DNA of 64,000 bases from Thalassoglobus sp. JC818 (lineage in GTDB: Bacteria > Planctomycetota > Planctomycetia > Planctomycetales > Planctomycetaceae), in the NCBI RefSeq assembly GCF_040717535.1, contig NZ_JBFEFI010000003.1, forward strand, positions 752,001 to 816,000, in the 5' to 3' direction. A program made the translations under genes and the position numbers. Positions 44,701 through 53,367 of this stretch are shown here, one piece after another (positions within the stretch are counted from its first letter, which is position 1; every line of letters starts with the position of its first letter). Under the pieces are notes generated by a model that searched no databases, had not been told where the DNA came from, and worked only from the letters and a program-made list of their open reading frames with translations.

Positions 44701-44892
44701 ATGGAAGAGTTGCGTGCCGAGGCAAGTGTTCGTCCGAACGAATGGGAGAATCGTCAGGCGTTTCTCGATTCGAGTTTGGTGGAACCACTTCAGCAATACC
44801 GCAGCCAGCAGATGCAACGGGTCCGCTATGCTCGACCAGTTGCAGCCCCCGCCCCAGAAACACAACCAGCTTCTGTTCAGGGTCGGGAGTAA
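41779..44892 (+). CDS. Giant membrane protein with degenerate spermidine synthase-like half
   Basis: A 1037-residue protein. About 420 residues form a 12- to 14-helix membrane domain. The segment from about 430 resembles the spermidine synthase fold: VCPVWFPLVMHP, then DVLILGMHQTSL (where active enzymes have VLxxGGGDGG), a VTIVADDAHEG strand and YDVIVCPNSI (for YDVIIxD). FYCQRLSYYDIG and VFPNLLVTETVPGELLLIGAQ also fit. The glycine-rich SAM loop is gone, so catalysis is unlikely. The last 250 residues are helical and of unknown function. Planctomycetes carry several such fused proteins; a transport or sensing role is possible. Confidence 0.68.
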   Translation: MSSFLMAGMPMIRWQKQATIQKISPWISRFVVGWAIGILFVLLIGRLWVRYGSTWETTLGIFAALPIAAFFAQLPVFKTDRKSSLGQSLGLWIIATWVFLQPWVASSIDAAMNSVAVETVSHPVWGPLALISIAAFLVFPAVAGVGMVLSDDQSSNRGILSGIACVGVVGPLMIGFPGGWALPVWGAAIICLASGVLLLRRPQREQTTQEDQSVVATEVVSGWESLLLCFVCGGAISIAYFLSQQIIVPNLITEFSLVSGLLMGALLPAIPKVGRWMTLAIWASLVVLGYPWIVWTAFQSTIYLSSPFVLFLARAGLLVALSIPIGWVLSSAISNDESAKHSTFKQWLLSAAWLGAFFAFSNGLSSSTNLLLVVAVASIMGVRKAFSFETLRKRWSVQTAGAAFTLVLALGALILSSRLDTAVTEKTLYSGSSYLAARSGVPFEQLAWLDDGRVAEEWETLRGRTSLWKHRGEQLVTRTNGIPSGLYSLEPERCPHSAAEVCPVWFPLVMHPAAEDVLILGMHQTSLQTCEYFPLMSVTIVADDAHEGQLEKAFESGDFSKERYEILRSNLLQAVRTQHSREYDVIVCPNSIIANTRGVGLLTRDYFSNARRHLADDGFYCQRLSYYDIGPDTLTSVLKAFQSVFPNLLVTETVPGELLLIGAQSDQPLVTEQVLERLQTSHSRRVLAGMAWDWAIAATRGTLDAEALDKLTSSEGSSNDVDWPLASFALPWEIARWNDKMSLSRQLLAQHGELFSGRIDDPAIATEISQRLEDIRLAQKVVDTQPDNVWGYRAAIKQKLSDRPRSKIMQVAHGGLKNQLHPEDQNRKDYLVTLGRLTKETELSEDDVDTLVRHTQPFDPLVSPFARHEAIQLLKRVQSEEIETKKFDYLLHSIYYSSPRDRSVRNVCDTIALVTDGKLETLTPTEQWDHLNGLLDVLRMRWQTRWQATDASQQDYELVDTERCLDAIESAIEMMEELRAEASVRPNEWENRQAFLDSSLVEPLQQYRSQQMQRVRYARPVAAPAPETQPASVQGRE

Positions 44893-45090
44893 TTGGTTCT
44901 ACAGTTGCGCTCGATCACTTCTGAACAAATGGATTCATGGATCAGCTCCTGTCTCAAAGGCTCTCATTCTCTCAAAGAAGCCTTCGAGTCACGATCAGAA
45001 GTTGCGCAGTACGAGAATTTCGAAGCGGGCAGCCAGTCTTTCGGGAGCATTCATCTTTTCGAGAGTGAGTCATCGACGTAGGATTTCTCC

Positions 45091-46641
45091 ATGAAAAGTT
45101 CCATCCTCCACGGCCGCTGCCTGGCACTCCTCCTCTCGCTGATTGCGATTCATCTGCTCGGGGCTCAAGCAGTCGCGAAAGACGATCGGCTGCAGAGGCT
45201 CTTCACGCGATTTGAAGCCATTCACACGGAATTCGCTGAGGAAATGGAATCGATCGCTCAATTCTGCGAGCAAAATAGCTACTTGACCGACGCTGAACGA
45301 ATTCGCCACCGAGCGCAATACTCGCAGCGGTCCGCTCTTGATATTCGAGAACTTCCGGAGCAGATGGCCCCTCCGCTTCCGCGAGATCTTAACCCGATTC
45401 AAAAGCAGTGGCGAATCAAACTTCAGGCAGTCGAGAAGGATCATGCGATCCAGTTGTATCGACTCGCCCGAGAAGCAATCGAAGCTCGGCATCCGAGTTT
45501 GGCATTTCAACTCATCCGACACGTTTTGTACTTTGATCCCGATCATCGGTATGCCAGAGAGTTGCTCGGATACGTTCAGGATGACGACCGCTGGACGACT
45601 CCGTTTGCCCGTCGCATGAAGTTGAAAGGCTTCGTTGATCACCCTCAGTTTGGATGGATTGCGAGCGAGAACGTCAGTCGTTACGAAAACGGTGAACGAC
45701 TTTTTAAGGGCAAATGGATTAGCGCCGAGCGAGAGAAGATTCTGCGGAGCGAGTTCAAGAACGCCTGGGAGATCGAGACCGAGAATTTTCTGATCCAAAC
45801 GAATCACTCGCTGGAACGGGGCGTCGAACTCGGGCGGAACCTCGAAATGTTCCACCAGTTCTTCATGGAACACTTCACAGCGATCTTCAGCACGCCTCAG
45901 CAGATGCAGCGACTTTTCAACGGGGCTGCTTCTCCATCAAGAGTTCGGCGCGATCCGCATCGAATCGCGTACTTCCGAAACAAAGACGAGTTCATCAGAG
46001 AACTGAAGGCGATCGAAAGCCGAATCGAAATTGCGAACGGGTTCTATCTTCCACGAACACGAACAGCTTACTTCTTCCACGTTGACGATCCGGAAGCGAA
46101 GGAAAGCAACATCGAAACGATGTTTCACGAAGTCACCCATCAGTTGCTAGGCGAAAGCAGTTCTAAAACGATCGAGGTGGGCGAACACTATCACTTCTGG
46201 GTGATCGAAGGCTTCCCCTGTTACATGGAGTCCTTTGAAACGACCGAAAGTGCATCAGACCCATCGGGCTTCGAACAATCTGCAAAAGCACTCTCGATCG
46301 GTGATCCCGAACACCCCCGCATCTACTGGGCGAGAAAGAAAGCTCTCGAAGAGCTGTATTACATCCCCATGCGACGATTCATGGTGATGGGCAAACGCGA
46401 GTTTATGCGCCCCGAGGACAACGATGTCCTGCATGCTTATTACAGCCAGGCGACCGGGTTGTGCCACTTCTTCCTGCACTACGAGGGAGGCATCTATCGC
46501 GACGCGTTCATGGAATACCTGTCGCAGATTTATAGCCCTGATGATCGAGTTCGCCTCAATACGAAAACGATGGAGCAGCTACTAGAGATTCCGTTTGAGA
46601 CGCTCGATCGCCAGTATCTCGACTACCTCAAAACTCTGTAG
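45091..46641 (+). CDS. Exported DUF1570-type metallopeptidase-like protein
   Basis: A 516-residue protein with a signal peptide (MKSSILHGRCLALLLSLIAIHLLGAQA). The N-terminal 200 residues are helical. The C-terminal half carries a gluzincin-like site: MFHEVTHQ (His346, Glu347, His350) and, 22 residues on, WVIEGFPCYMES with Glu373 as the expected third ligand. Spacing and context match the DUF1570 pattern common in planctomycetes, for which the substrate is unknown. Four long Arg/Glu-rich helices precede the site. It is convergent with the short SecA gene 66 bases away. Confidence 0.78.
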   Translation: MKSSILHGRCLALLLSLIAIHLLGAQAVAKDDRLQRLFTRFEAIHTEFAEEMESIAQFCEQNSYLTDAERIRHRAQYSQRSALDIRELPEQMAPPLPRDLNPIQKQWRIKLQAVEKDHAIQLYRLAREAIEARHPSLAFQLIRHVLYFDPDHRYARELLGYVQDDDRWTTPFARRMKLKGFVDHPQFGWIASENVSRYENGERLFKGKWISAEREKILRSEFKNAWEIETENFLIQTNHSLERGVELGRNLEMFHQFFMEHFTAIFSTPQQMQRLFNGAASPSRVRRDPHRIAYFRNKDEFIRELKAIESRIEIANGFYLPRTRTAYFFHVDDPEAKESNIETMFHEVTHQLLGESSSKTIEVGEHYHFWVIEGFPCYMESFETTESASDPSGFEQSAKALSIGDPEHPRIYWARKKALEELYYIPMRRFMVMGKREFMRPEDNDVLHAYYSQATGLCHFFLHYEGGIYRDAFMEYLSQIYSPDDRVRLNTKTMEQLLEIPFETLDRQYLDYLKTL

Positions 46642-46707
46642 ATCGCTGATGTTTATCGCGGACCTAAATGAGCTCAAGATGCGACGCCTTCTTTGAATTT
46701 CGAAGTG

Positions 46708-48660
46708 CTAAGTTTCAGCGACTTCAAGATACGGGTCGAGTCCCATTTGCCGAAACTTCTTCTTCTGATCTTTGTCAAACTTCAGCAGCTGTTTCCTCAG
46801 CAGAACATGTCTCTTCTCCAGATTCTCTTGCAGAGATTCAAACCGGCGAACCCAGCTTGAGGAGAGCTCTCCGATGGAATTCGGATTCGCTCTGCGTCGA
46901 AAAGACTGCAGCTGCGATGGCTTCATAACTCGCAACAATTCGTCGTCGAGTGAGAGAAAGAACTGATAGCTTCCCGGATCGCCCTGTCTGGCGGATCGTC
47001 CAATCAACTGGCGGTCAATCCGTTTGGAACTGTGCATTTCTGTCGCGATCACATGCAGTCCGCCAGCTTTGCGAACTTCTTCCGAGAGAAGGATGTCCGT
47101 TCCGCGGCCTGCCATATTCGTCGCGATGGTAATTCTGGCGCGCTGCCCTGCCTGTTTGACGATCTCCGCTTCCTGTTCGTGGTAGAGCGCATTGAGAACT
47201 GTGTGAGTTAGGTTCTCTTCTTTCATCTTGACCGAAAGTGCGTGGGACGCTTCGACGGATGGAGTTCCGATCAAGACGGCACGACCACCCACGATGTACG
47301 TTTTGACTTCCGCCAGGACGGCATTGAATTTTGACGCTTGATCAACAAAGACTCGGGTTGGGCTCCCGGTCCGGATACACGGACGGTTCGTTGGAATCAC
47401 AGAGACCTTGAGATCATAAACGCGTTTGAATTCGCTTCGCGCCTGCAACGCTGTGCCTGTCATGCCTGCCAGATGTTCGTAGTGACGAAACAGTGCCTGA
47501 ATCGTAATTCGAGCTGCTGCGCCGGTCGACTCTGTCAGATCGAGTCGCTCTTTCGCTTCGACTGCTTGATGCAGACCTTCCTGCCACTTGCGTCCATCCA
47601 TCTTGCGACCGGTTCCTTCATCGACAATGACGATCTCTCCATCATCGATGACGTAGTCGCGGTCTTTCTCGAAGGCGAGTTCCGCAGTGAGTGCTTTCTC
47701 GATGTGCTGGTAAATCTGCTCGGTATCAATCGTGTCCAACAGCACGGGTTTGGACATGAGCGTGACGTGGCGGCATCCGGATTCTGTAAGGAAGACAGTT
47801 CGTTTTTGTTGATCGAATAGATAGTCGCTGTTGATTTCAAGACGCTTGATCGCTGTGCGGCACCATCGATAAAGGCTGATGACGGCGTCTTTGTTTTTCT
47901 CCTGAACTCCGATGATCAATGGAGTCCTTGCTTCGTCAATCAAGATGCTGTCCGCTTCGTCGATCATCGCGAAGTAGTGGCCGCGCTGAACCGGCATGGA
48001 AGATTCGCTCTCTTCGGTGAAGATCTTTCGATTGGATATCAATCCGGAGTCAGCACCCTTTTTGATTCGATCTCGAAGAAAATCGAATCCCATCTCGCTG
48101 GCGGTCCCGTATGTGATGTCGCGAGCATACATTTCGAGGCGTTCAGAATCGCTCTTTTCTTGTGTGACGCAACCGGTCGTCAGTCCCAGCTGTTCGTAGA
48201 CTCGCCCCATTTCCTCAGCGTCACGAGCGGCGAGATAGTCGTTTGCTGTGACAACATGAACTCCCTTCCCGACAAACGCACGCAATGCGACAGGCAGGAC
48301 CGCGGTGAGCGTTTTTCCTTCACCGGTTTGCATTTCGGCAATGTGCCCTTCGAAAATCGCCTGGGCTCCCATCACCTGAACTTCGTAGTGGCGTTTGCCG
48401 AGAGCGCGATGGGATGCTTCAATCGTGAGCGCAAATGCATCCGGGAGGATCTGAGCAAGCGACACTCCCGACCGTGCCTTCCACTTCATCTCACGAGCCA
48501 GAGTTGCCAGTTCTTGAGAAGTGCGATTCTGGAGCGATTCAGACTTTCTGATAATCAGCCGGGCTTGTTTTCTCCAATGGGCGAGGCGGTCGAACAAAGC
48601 AACTCCCGATCCGTGCAGTGTCTGCGACTTGAGCGTTTTTCGATTCACTGGACGAAACAA
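46708..48660 (-). CDS. Short SecA-like motor lacking the usual C-terminal third
   Basis: A 650-residue protein. Its core is SecA: AEMQTGEGKTLTAV (Walker A), VVTANDYLAARDAEEM, ITYGTASEMGFDFLRD, IDEADSILIDEARTPLIIG (Walker B) and the second RecA lobe with GMTGTA, NMAGRGTDI and GRSARQGDPGS. The preprotein cross-linking insert is present. After SLDDELLRVM only about 75 residues remain, with KRHVLLRKQLLKFD resembling the start of the long scaffold helix. The two-helix finger, helical wing and zinc end are absent; family proteins are usually 830-930 residues. It is probably an accessory SecA2-type motor. The 5' end shows no other truncation. Confidence 0.88.
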   Translation of the reverse strand: MFRPVNRKTLKSQTLHGSGVALFDRLAHWRKQARLIIRKSESLQNRTSQELATLAREMKWKARSGVSLAQILPDAFALTIEASHRALGKRHYEVQVMGAQAIFEGHIAEMQTGEGKTLTAVLPVALRAFVGKGVHVVTANDYLAARDAEEMGRVYEQLGLTTGCVTQEKSDSERLEMYARDITYGTASEMGFDFLRDRIKKGADSGLISNRKIFTEESESSMPVQRGHYFAMIDEADSILIDEARTPLIIGVQEKNKDAVISLYRWCRTAIKRLEINSDYLFDQQKRTVFLTESGCRHVTLMSKPVLLDTIDTEQIYQHIEKALTAELAFEKDRDYVIDDGEIVIVDEGTGRKMDGRKWQEGLHQAVEAKERLDLTESTGAAARITIQALFRHYEHLAGMTGTALQARSEFKRVYDLKVSVIPTNRPCIRTGSPTRVFVDQASKFNAVLAEVKTYIVGGRAVLIGTPSVEASHALSVKMKEENLTHTVLNALYHEQEAEIVKQAGQRARITIATNMAGRGTDILLSEEVRKAGGLHVIATEMHSSKRIDRQLIGRSARQGDPGSYQFFLSLDDELLRVMKPSQLQSFRRRANPNSIGELSSSWVRRFESLQENLEKRHVLLRKQLLKFDKDQKKKFRQMGLDPYLEVAET

Positions 48661-48788
48661 CGCATGAAAAAAGAAGTCAAATTATGAGTGTCTGTACCTC
48701 GAGAAGTCATCGACTTCTGGTTTGAGCGTATCGTATCCCGTCGAACTCAGCCCGCAAGAGGACTTGCACCACCAGCAATTGAAACGAA

Positions 48789-48822
48789 AAAGAGCCATTC
48801 TGCACGAACAGAATGACTCTTT
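48789..48822 (-). terminator. Intrinsic terminator of the beta-helix gene
   Basis: On the minus strand a 13-bp stem with one mismatch (AAAGAG-x-CATTCTG, closing on TTCGTG) is followed by five T residues (CTCTTTTTCG). It lies 58 bases after the stop codon of the beta-helix gene and 129 bases before the short SecA start. This is a well-formed rho-independent terminator. Confidence 0.85.
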
Positions 48823-48879
48823 CTGAATTGTGTTGGCCGTTCACGGCGAGTGCGATAAGTGCTGTCTCGCCAAAACATG

Positions 48880-50253
48880 CTATTCGACGTAAACATCCCA
48901 TGTGTCGAGGTCGCCGAGGTAATTGTCAAACAGCGAAGCTTGGCGAAGAAGGAGGAGGCCATAGCTGTCGAAGTCGACTGTTTCCTGATAGACCGCCAAA
49001 CCGTATTCGCCGTTGAATTCTGAAACGATCTTTTTCACAGAAGCGTTGAGGGTTCCCTCATCTTCTTCTTCGAGTTTGACGCCGTTCTCGGCATTGTCGA
49101 ATGCCTGAACTTTCTTGAAGTCTGCGAAGAAGTCTCCCTCACCGGTTTCGGTGAAGTCGATGCCATCTTTTCCGTTTTGGCTGGCGTCAACGTTTCGGAC
49201 CTTTGCGAAGAAGTCGCCGAAGTCAGCTTCTTCGATGGCGATTCCTTCCTCGTAGTAGTTTCCGAATGCGAGGACGTTTTTGAAGTCGACGTAGACGTCT
49301 CCGTCTTGTTCTTCGTCAAGTTTGATGCCTTCGTCGTTGTTCCAACTTGCGTCGACTTTCTTAAGCATCAATTCGACGTCGCCTTCCCCTTCTTCATCCA
49401 GGTCAAGACCTTCGTCGTAGTTGTAGCTCAGGCTCGTCTTCATGATCGAAGCATAAATTCCGCCATCCCCAGCTTCGTCGATGTCGAGACCATCATCGAG
49501 ATCAGCTTCGTTGAAGAACCCGTTGTCATCAAAAGTGGAGTTCTTGACAGTCAGGTAGACGCTTCCATCTCCTCGCTCGTCGAGTTCCAGTCCATCACCA
49601 CCGTTTCCGTCAATTCGGGAGTTCTTGATCTCCGCGTAAATGTCCCCTTCCCCGCCCTCGTCGACCCGGACACCGTCGTAGTCGAGGTCACCGATTCCGT
49701 TGTTAAAGAAGTTACTCTTGTTGAGCTTCAGCTCAATGCTCGCATCGGAATCGTTCAGCTGATCGGCGATGTGCAATCCGAACAGGTCGCTATCCAATAC
49801 TGTCAGGTTCTTTCCTTCAAACGACACAGTTCCTTCCGCATCTGCCGAGATCGGAACGTAAATGCCGTTGAGTCCGCCGATGAGTGTCATCTTCTGCAGG
49901 CTGAGATTCGCATTCCCCGTCGACTCGAACAGATTGAACTGTCCGATGTCATCTCCGACTGTCTGAAGCGTGACGTTCTTGCCATCGATCTTGAGATCCT
50001 GAGCCCCGGTGAATTCGACAGTCGACTCGAGATTCACGAGATCGACGGAATTCTTGAACTTGATTTTGGTGATCGATGAATCGGCGTTGGCCTGCTCGAT
50101 CGCGTCGCGAAACGAACCATCACCACTATCTGCTGAGGAAGTCACCATGACCGCAGACAGAAGTGTTCGCGATTCGAGACTTTCAGTTTCACGAACTGAT
50201 TGATTCTTACGGCGTGTGGTTGTCGGTCGGCTGAGTGACAGTTTTGGAAGCAT
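48880..50253 (-). CDS. Exported acidic beta-helix protein with LEPR-XLL-type motif
   Basis: A 457-residue protein. Residues 26-34 read LESRTLLSA, the LEPR-XLL-type motif found near the N-terminus of exported planctomycete proteins. SSADSGDGSFRDAIEQAN (39-56) is the opening typical of right-handed beta-helix adhesins. From residue 193 to about 425 it consists of about nine units of roughly 27 residues. Each has the pattern D/E-G-hydrophobic-x-hydrophobic-D/E-E, then G-D-hydrophobic-Y/F and K-N/K, and ends in Asn. The units are extremely Asp/Glu-rich, suggesting calcium-dependent folding or ionic surface attachment (inference). It ends at a strong terminator. Confidence 0.82.
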   Translation of the reverse strand: MLPKLSLSRPTTTRRKNQSVRETESLESRTLLSAVMVTSSADSGDGSFRDAIEQANADSSITKIKFKNSVDLVNLESTVEFTGAQDLKIDGKNVTLQTVGDDIGQFNLFESTGNANLSLQKMTLIGGLNGIYVPISADAEGTVSFEGKNLTVLDSDLFGLHIADQLNDSDASIELKLNKSNFFNNGIGDLDYDGVRVDEGGEGDIYAEIKNSRIDGNGGDGLELDERGDGSVYLTVKNSTFDDNGFFNEADLDDGLDIDEAGDGGIYASIMKTSLSYNYDEGLDLDEEGEGDVELMLKKVDASWNNDEGIKLDEEQDGDVYVDFKNVLAFGNYYEEGIAIEEADFGDFFAKVRNVDASQNGKDGIDFTETGEGDFFADFKKVQAFDNAENGVKLEEEDEGTLNASVKKIVSEFNGEYGLAVYQETVDFDSYGLLLLRQASLFDNYLGDLDTWDVYVE

Positions 50254-50782
50254 GAATTTCCTCGTATGTCTGAGTGGTTAGAGAATTGATTGCGAATGCG
50301 GAAGACTGTCTCCTCTGGGTAGTCAAGATGGTTTGAGGAAAGAAATTGTGATGACTGTAGGAATTCTTCGTTAACTGATGATTCGTCCGAAAGAACCGGG
50401 GCCACGCAAATGGGACTGCACGCGGTCCAGCGGGGATCGCTGTCGATGCGTAACTGTAACACTGCATAGATTTTAGGTGATGAGTTGGTCACCGAAGCAG
50501 TATGAGCCATCGGGTACGGTTACTCTTTGCCCGTCGAGAAACAACTTTTCCTATTCTTCGCAAGCACCCTGGTTGACGTAACCGGATTAACGCGCACGTC
50601 CAATACAAAGATCACATCACGATCGGGGTTCTATCTGAATGGACTGTACCGCTGAAGCGTGTTGTACCGATTCCTCAAGCAACGTCAGGACTCTCATGAG
50701 TGAGGTCCTTTCCATCAGGCCCGACGCCTTCACCCATTGTGAGGGTTGTCTGTCAGCCGTGTAACGGATTGAGGTGATTGAG
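50254..50782. other. Divergent intergenic region beta-helix / export lipoprotein
   Basis: At 529 bases this is the longest stretch without a clear gene. Frames here give no recognisable protein. GAGG is found 8 bases before the ATG at 50783. A segment near 50265-50285 looks like a tRNA D-arm but no T-arm or acceptor partner follows. Both flanking genes read outward, so promoters must lie here, and a small RNA cannot be excluded. Confidence 0.45.
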
Positions 50783-51871
50783 ATGCACTTGGGGATTCGA
50801 CTTCTCCTATTGGCGTGTATGGTCTTCTCGGGTTGTGCACACACTGTGAAGAGCCAACCTTACGTAACGCAGGGCATCCCAAGAGAATTGGAGATGATGT
50901 CGCTGCCAGAATACCGCGTCGCTCCACCGGACGTTTTGATCATCGAGGCGATCGACAACATTCGGCACCCCGACAGCTTGTTAATGCCGGGCGATACCGT
51001 CTTCCTGCAGGTCGCTTACGGTCTTCCCTGGGAGATCCTGACCCAGACGGACTCGATCGACGAAGTTCGCGCTGTCATTGATGTTGAACGCTCGTTCAAA
51101 GACATCAATGGGAACTTCCTGATCGACTTCGAAGGAAATGTCGACCTTGGACCGTTCTACGGAACCGTCAAGGTGGCCGGTCTGAGTAAAGAAGACGCCA
51201 AGAAGTTGATCAAAGACCATCTTGTTGCATCCAACGATCTGGCAGAGCCGAAGGTGAGCCTGCAACTGATCGATATCAACGCCAAACAACCTGTCGGCGG
51301 GGAACATCTGATTCGTCCCGACGGAACTGTCTCGCTGGGATCGTACGGAAGCGTGTACGTCTCCGGGATGACTGTCGACGAAATTCGAATGGTGGTTGAA
51401 GCGTTCCTGAAACCGCACCTGAATCAACCGCAAGTGAACGTGGATGTTCTCGCGTACAACAGCAAGAGCTACTACGTGATCACCGACGGTGGCGGTTATG
51501 GTGAGCAGGTGATTCGACTGCCTGCGACCGGAAACGAAACAGTTCTCGATGCGGTTGCTCAGATTGAAGGACTCTCTCAGGTGTCGTCCAAGAACATCTG
51601 GGTCGCACGTCCAGCTCCTGCAGGGATGGGAGTCGCACAAATTCTCCCGGTGAACTGGCGTGAAATTGCTGCCGAGGGTGTGACCGCAACCAACTACCAG
51701 CTGATGCCGGGTGACCGGATTTACATTCAGGCCGACCGCCTGATCAAGCTGGACAACACATTCGCGAAGATCATCTCTCCAGTGGAACGTGTCTTCGGTG
51801 TGATTCTCCTCGGGGATTCAACATGGGATTCGTTCTACCAGATTGGCAACCAGGGAGGCGGCGGGTTCTAG
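50783..51871 (+). CDS. Wza-like polysaccharide export lipoprotein
   Basis: A 362-residue polysaccharide export protein. A lipobox lies at VFSGC (Cys about 17), so it is probably anchored in the outer membrane. The Poly_export domain starts with YRVAPPDVLIIEAID and includes HLIRPDGTVSLGSYGSVYVSGMTVDEI. A SLBB-like domain follows (DVLAYNSKSYYVITDGGGYGEQVIRLPATGNETVLDAVAQIEG). GAGG 8 bases before the ATG at 50783 supports that start over the in-frame GTG at 50774. No Wzc kinase or glycosyltransferase is in the window. The next two genes encode secreted proteins of the same orientation. Confidence 0.88.
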   Translation: MHLGIRLLLLACMVFSGCAHTVKSQPYVTQGIPRELEMMSLPEYRVAPPDVLIIEAIDNIRHPDSLLMPGDTVFLQVAYGLPWEILTQTDSIDEVRAVIDVERSFKDINGNFLIDFEGNVDLGPFYGTVKVAGLSKEDAKKLIKDHLVASNDLAEPKVSLQLIDINAKQPVGGEHLIRPDGTVSLGSYGSVYVSGMTVDEIRMVVEAFLKPHLNQPQVNVDVLAYNSKSYYVITDGGGYGEQVIRLPATGNETVLDAVAQIEGLSQVSSKNIWVARPAPAGMGVAQILPVNWREIAAEGVTATNYQLMPGDRIYIQADRLIKLDNTFAKIISPVERVFGVILLGDSTWDSFYQIGNQGGGGF

Positions 51872-52041
51872 AGCAAGAGGGTTTCCATCGCAGACCCGCA
51901 AGAGCTGTCTGACTCAGCAAATTGCCGTCACTGTTCATGCGGATCTGCGAGAACAACATCGAAACTCCTTTCGTCGCCTGCTGTGCTTTCCTGAACGAAA
52001 AACTGTCGGCTGAAGCTTTCCTGAAATGAAGGTCCGCGATC

Positions 52042-53094
52042 ATGCGACTGCAAAAAGTTGTGATTACTGCTTCTGTGCTCGGTGCTGTGGGATGGAATAC
52101 TCTTCCCCTGCAGGCGGGCGATCTGTTCGGCTGGTTCTCTAAAGACAAAGCCTGCGACACCGAAGTGCAATATTACGAGGAGAGTGGTCCTATCAGTCGA
52201 TTCTTCGACTACGATCGGATTCACAACAAATCGATGCCGAAACGCAAAGCGAGAGTGGAAGCGTGGCATACCTGGCACCGGTGGTTCTTGAACCCTGTGG
52301 TGACTCCCGACAACACCTGCAACTACGGATACTTCGAGACTCAGTGGAGCCGCTCTCCTTACGAAGGGTCTCGGATCTGTCCTCCAGGACAAGTGATCGA
52401 GTCGGTCCCATCGGGGGGACATTCGGTTCCACAGTATCCGTCCATTCCAGCGAGTCCTCCTGTTCAACTGGACTCTCCGGAAGTTCCGACAGAAGTCCCC
52501 ACGGGAGCACCGCCAGCACCTGCTTTTGAGGCAGCTCCTGCCGAGACCGGAATGGCTGTTCCGCTGTTTCGGACCGGACGTCACACATTAGCTCCGCCTC
52601 AAGAGGCGACAGGCGTAAACCCACAAACGACTGCGATCCCGCAGCCTCGTCGGGATTTTCCGTCGCAGGTTCCGCAGTCGACATTTCCGGACTCCTCGGC
52701 GAGTGCGGTTTCAGTCGTCGACTTTCGAGAGTCGGAGATGCCAATCGTCCTAAAACTCGAAGAGTTGCCCTATCAGGGAAAGGCGAGAGCTCCACAGCCT
52801 GAAGAGAATCTCGTTGCGAGTGTGCAACAGCCAACGACAGTGCAACGAACGACAATAGAACGCGTCGGCTTCGTTCGTCTCCAAGACAATCGGCCGACGG
52901 TCGTCCATGCCCGTCACGGGAATCGTCCCGGATACTCCAAACCGGCGCCAGCTCCTGGCGACGAATTAGGGTTTGCCACAATCGAGGGAACACCTCGCGC
53001 GTCGAACGAATTCCACATCTTGCACACAACTGTCGAACTTCCAGCGTTTCCCATCCGGAGCACAATGCCACGATTGGGACCTGTGTTTGAGTAG
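52042..53094 (+). CDS. Exported Pro-rich protein of unknown function
   Basis: A 350-residue protein with a signal peptide (MRLQKVVITASVLGAVGWNTLPLQAG). The first 100 residues of the mature part are Trp/Tyr/Cys-rich (AWHTWHRWFLNP, CNYGYFETQW), a compact module I have seen only as a planctomycete-type pattern. Residues 125-330 are Pro/Gln/Thr-rich and likely disordered. It follows the export lipoprotein gene by 170 bases, so a role in the same envelope layer is possible. No known family is claimed. Confidence 0.65.
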   Translation: MRLQKVVITASVLGAVGWNTLPLQAGDLFGWFSKDKACDTEVQYYEESGPISRFFDYDRIHNKSMPKRKARVEAWHTWHRWFLNPVVTPDNTCNYGYFETQWSRSPYEGSRICPPGQVIESVPSGGHSVPQYPSIPASPPVQLDSPEVPTEVPTGAPPAPAFEAAPAETGMAVPLFRTGRHTLAPPQEATGVNPQTTAIPQPRRDFPSQVPQSTFPDSSASAVSVVDFRESEMPIVLKLEELPYQGKARAPQPEENLVASVQQPTTVQRTTIERVGFVRLQDNRPTVVHARHGNRPGYSKPAPAPGDELGFATIEGTPRASNEFHILHTTVELPAFPIRSTMPRLGPVFE

Positions 53095-53367
53095 ACCGCG
53101 TCGAGTACTTTCAAAGTCGTGATTTTGAGATCGGAAGATTGAGTCGATTTCCGAATCATGAGCATCATCGAAGAGCGGCGTCATGCTTGATGGAACGCAG
53201 ACATCGTCACGGGAAATCGTTCCGGTAGAGCTCTCAGAAGACACGAAAATGATTTTAAGGTGAGAAATCGGCTCGCGCACATGCAATAATGTCATGAACC
53301 GTTCTCACTTGAGAATTCACTGGCAGCATTGTCAATCGTTGTCCAATTCAATGAAGGGACTGACATC

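Noticed and set aside
44893-45081. Short plus-strand frame between the giant membrane protein and DUF1570-type gene
   Set aside because: Its composition is unremarkable and it lacks a ribosome binding site or signal peptide.
48789-48822. Terminator hairpin as a possible attenuator for the short SecA gene
   Set aside because: It is on the minus strand, downstream of the beta-helix stop, with the T-tract on the SecA side, and no leader ORF precedes it; a gene-end terminator is simpler.
50262-50300. tRNA-like D-arm, GTCTGAGTGGTTAGAG
   Set aside because: It resembles a serine tRNA D-arm, but no T-arm (GGTTCGAAT-like) or matching acceptor stem follows within 90 bases.
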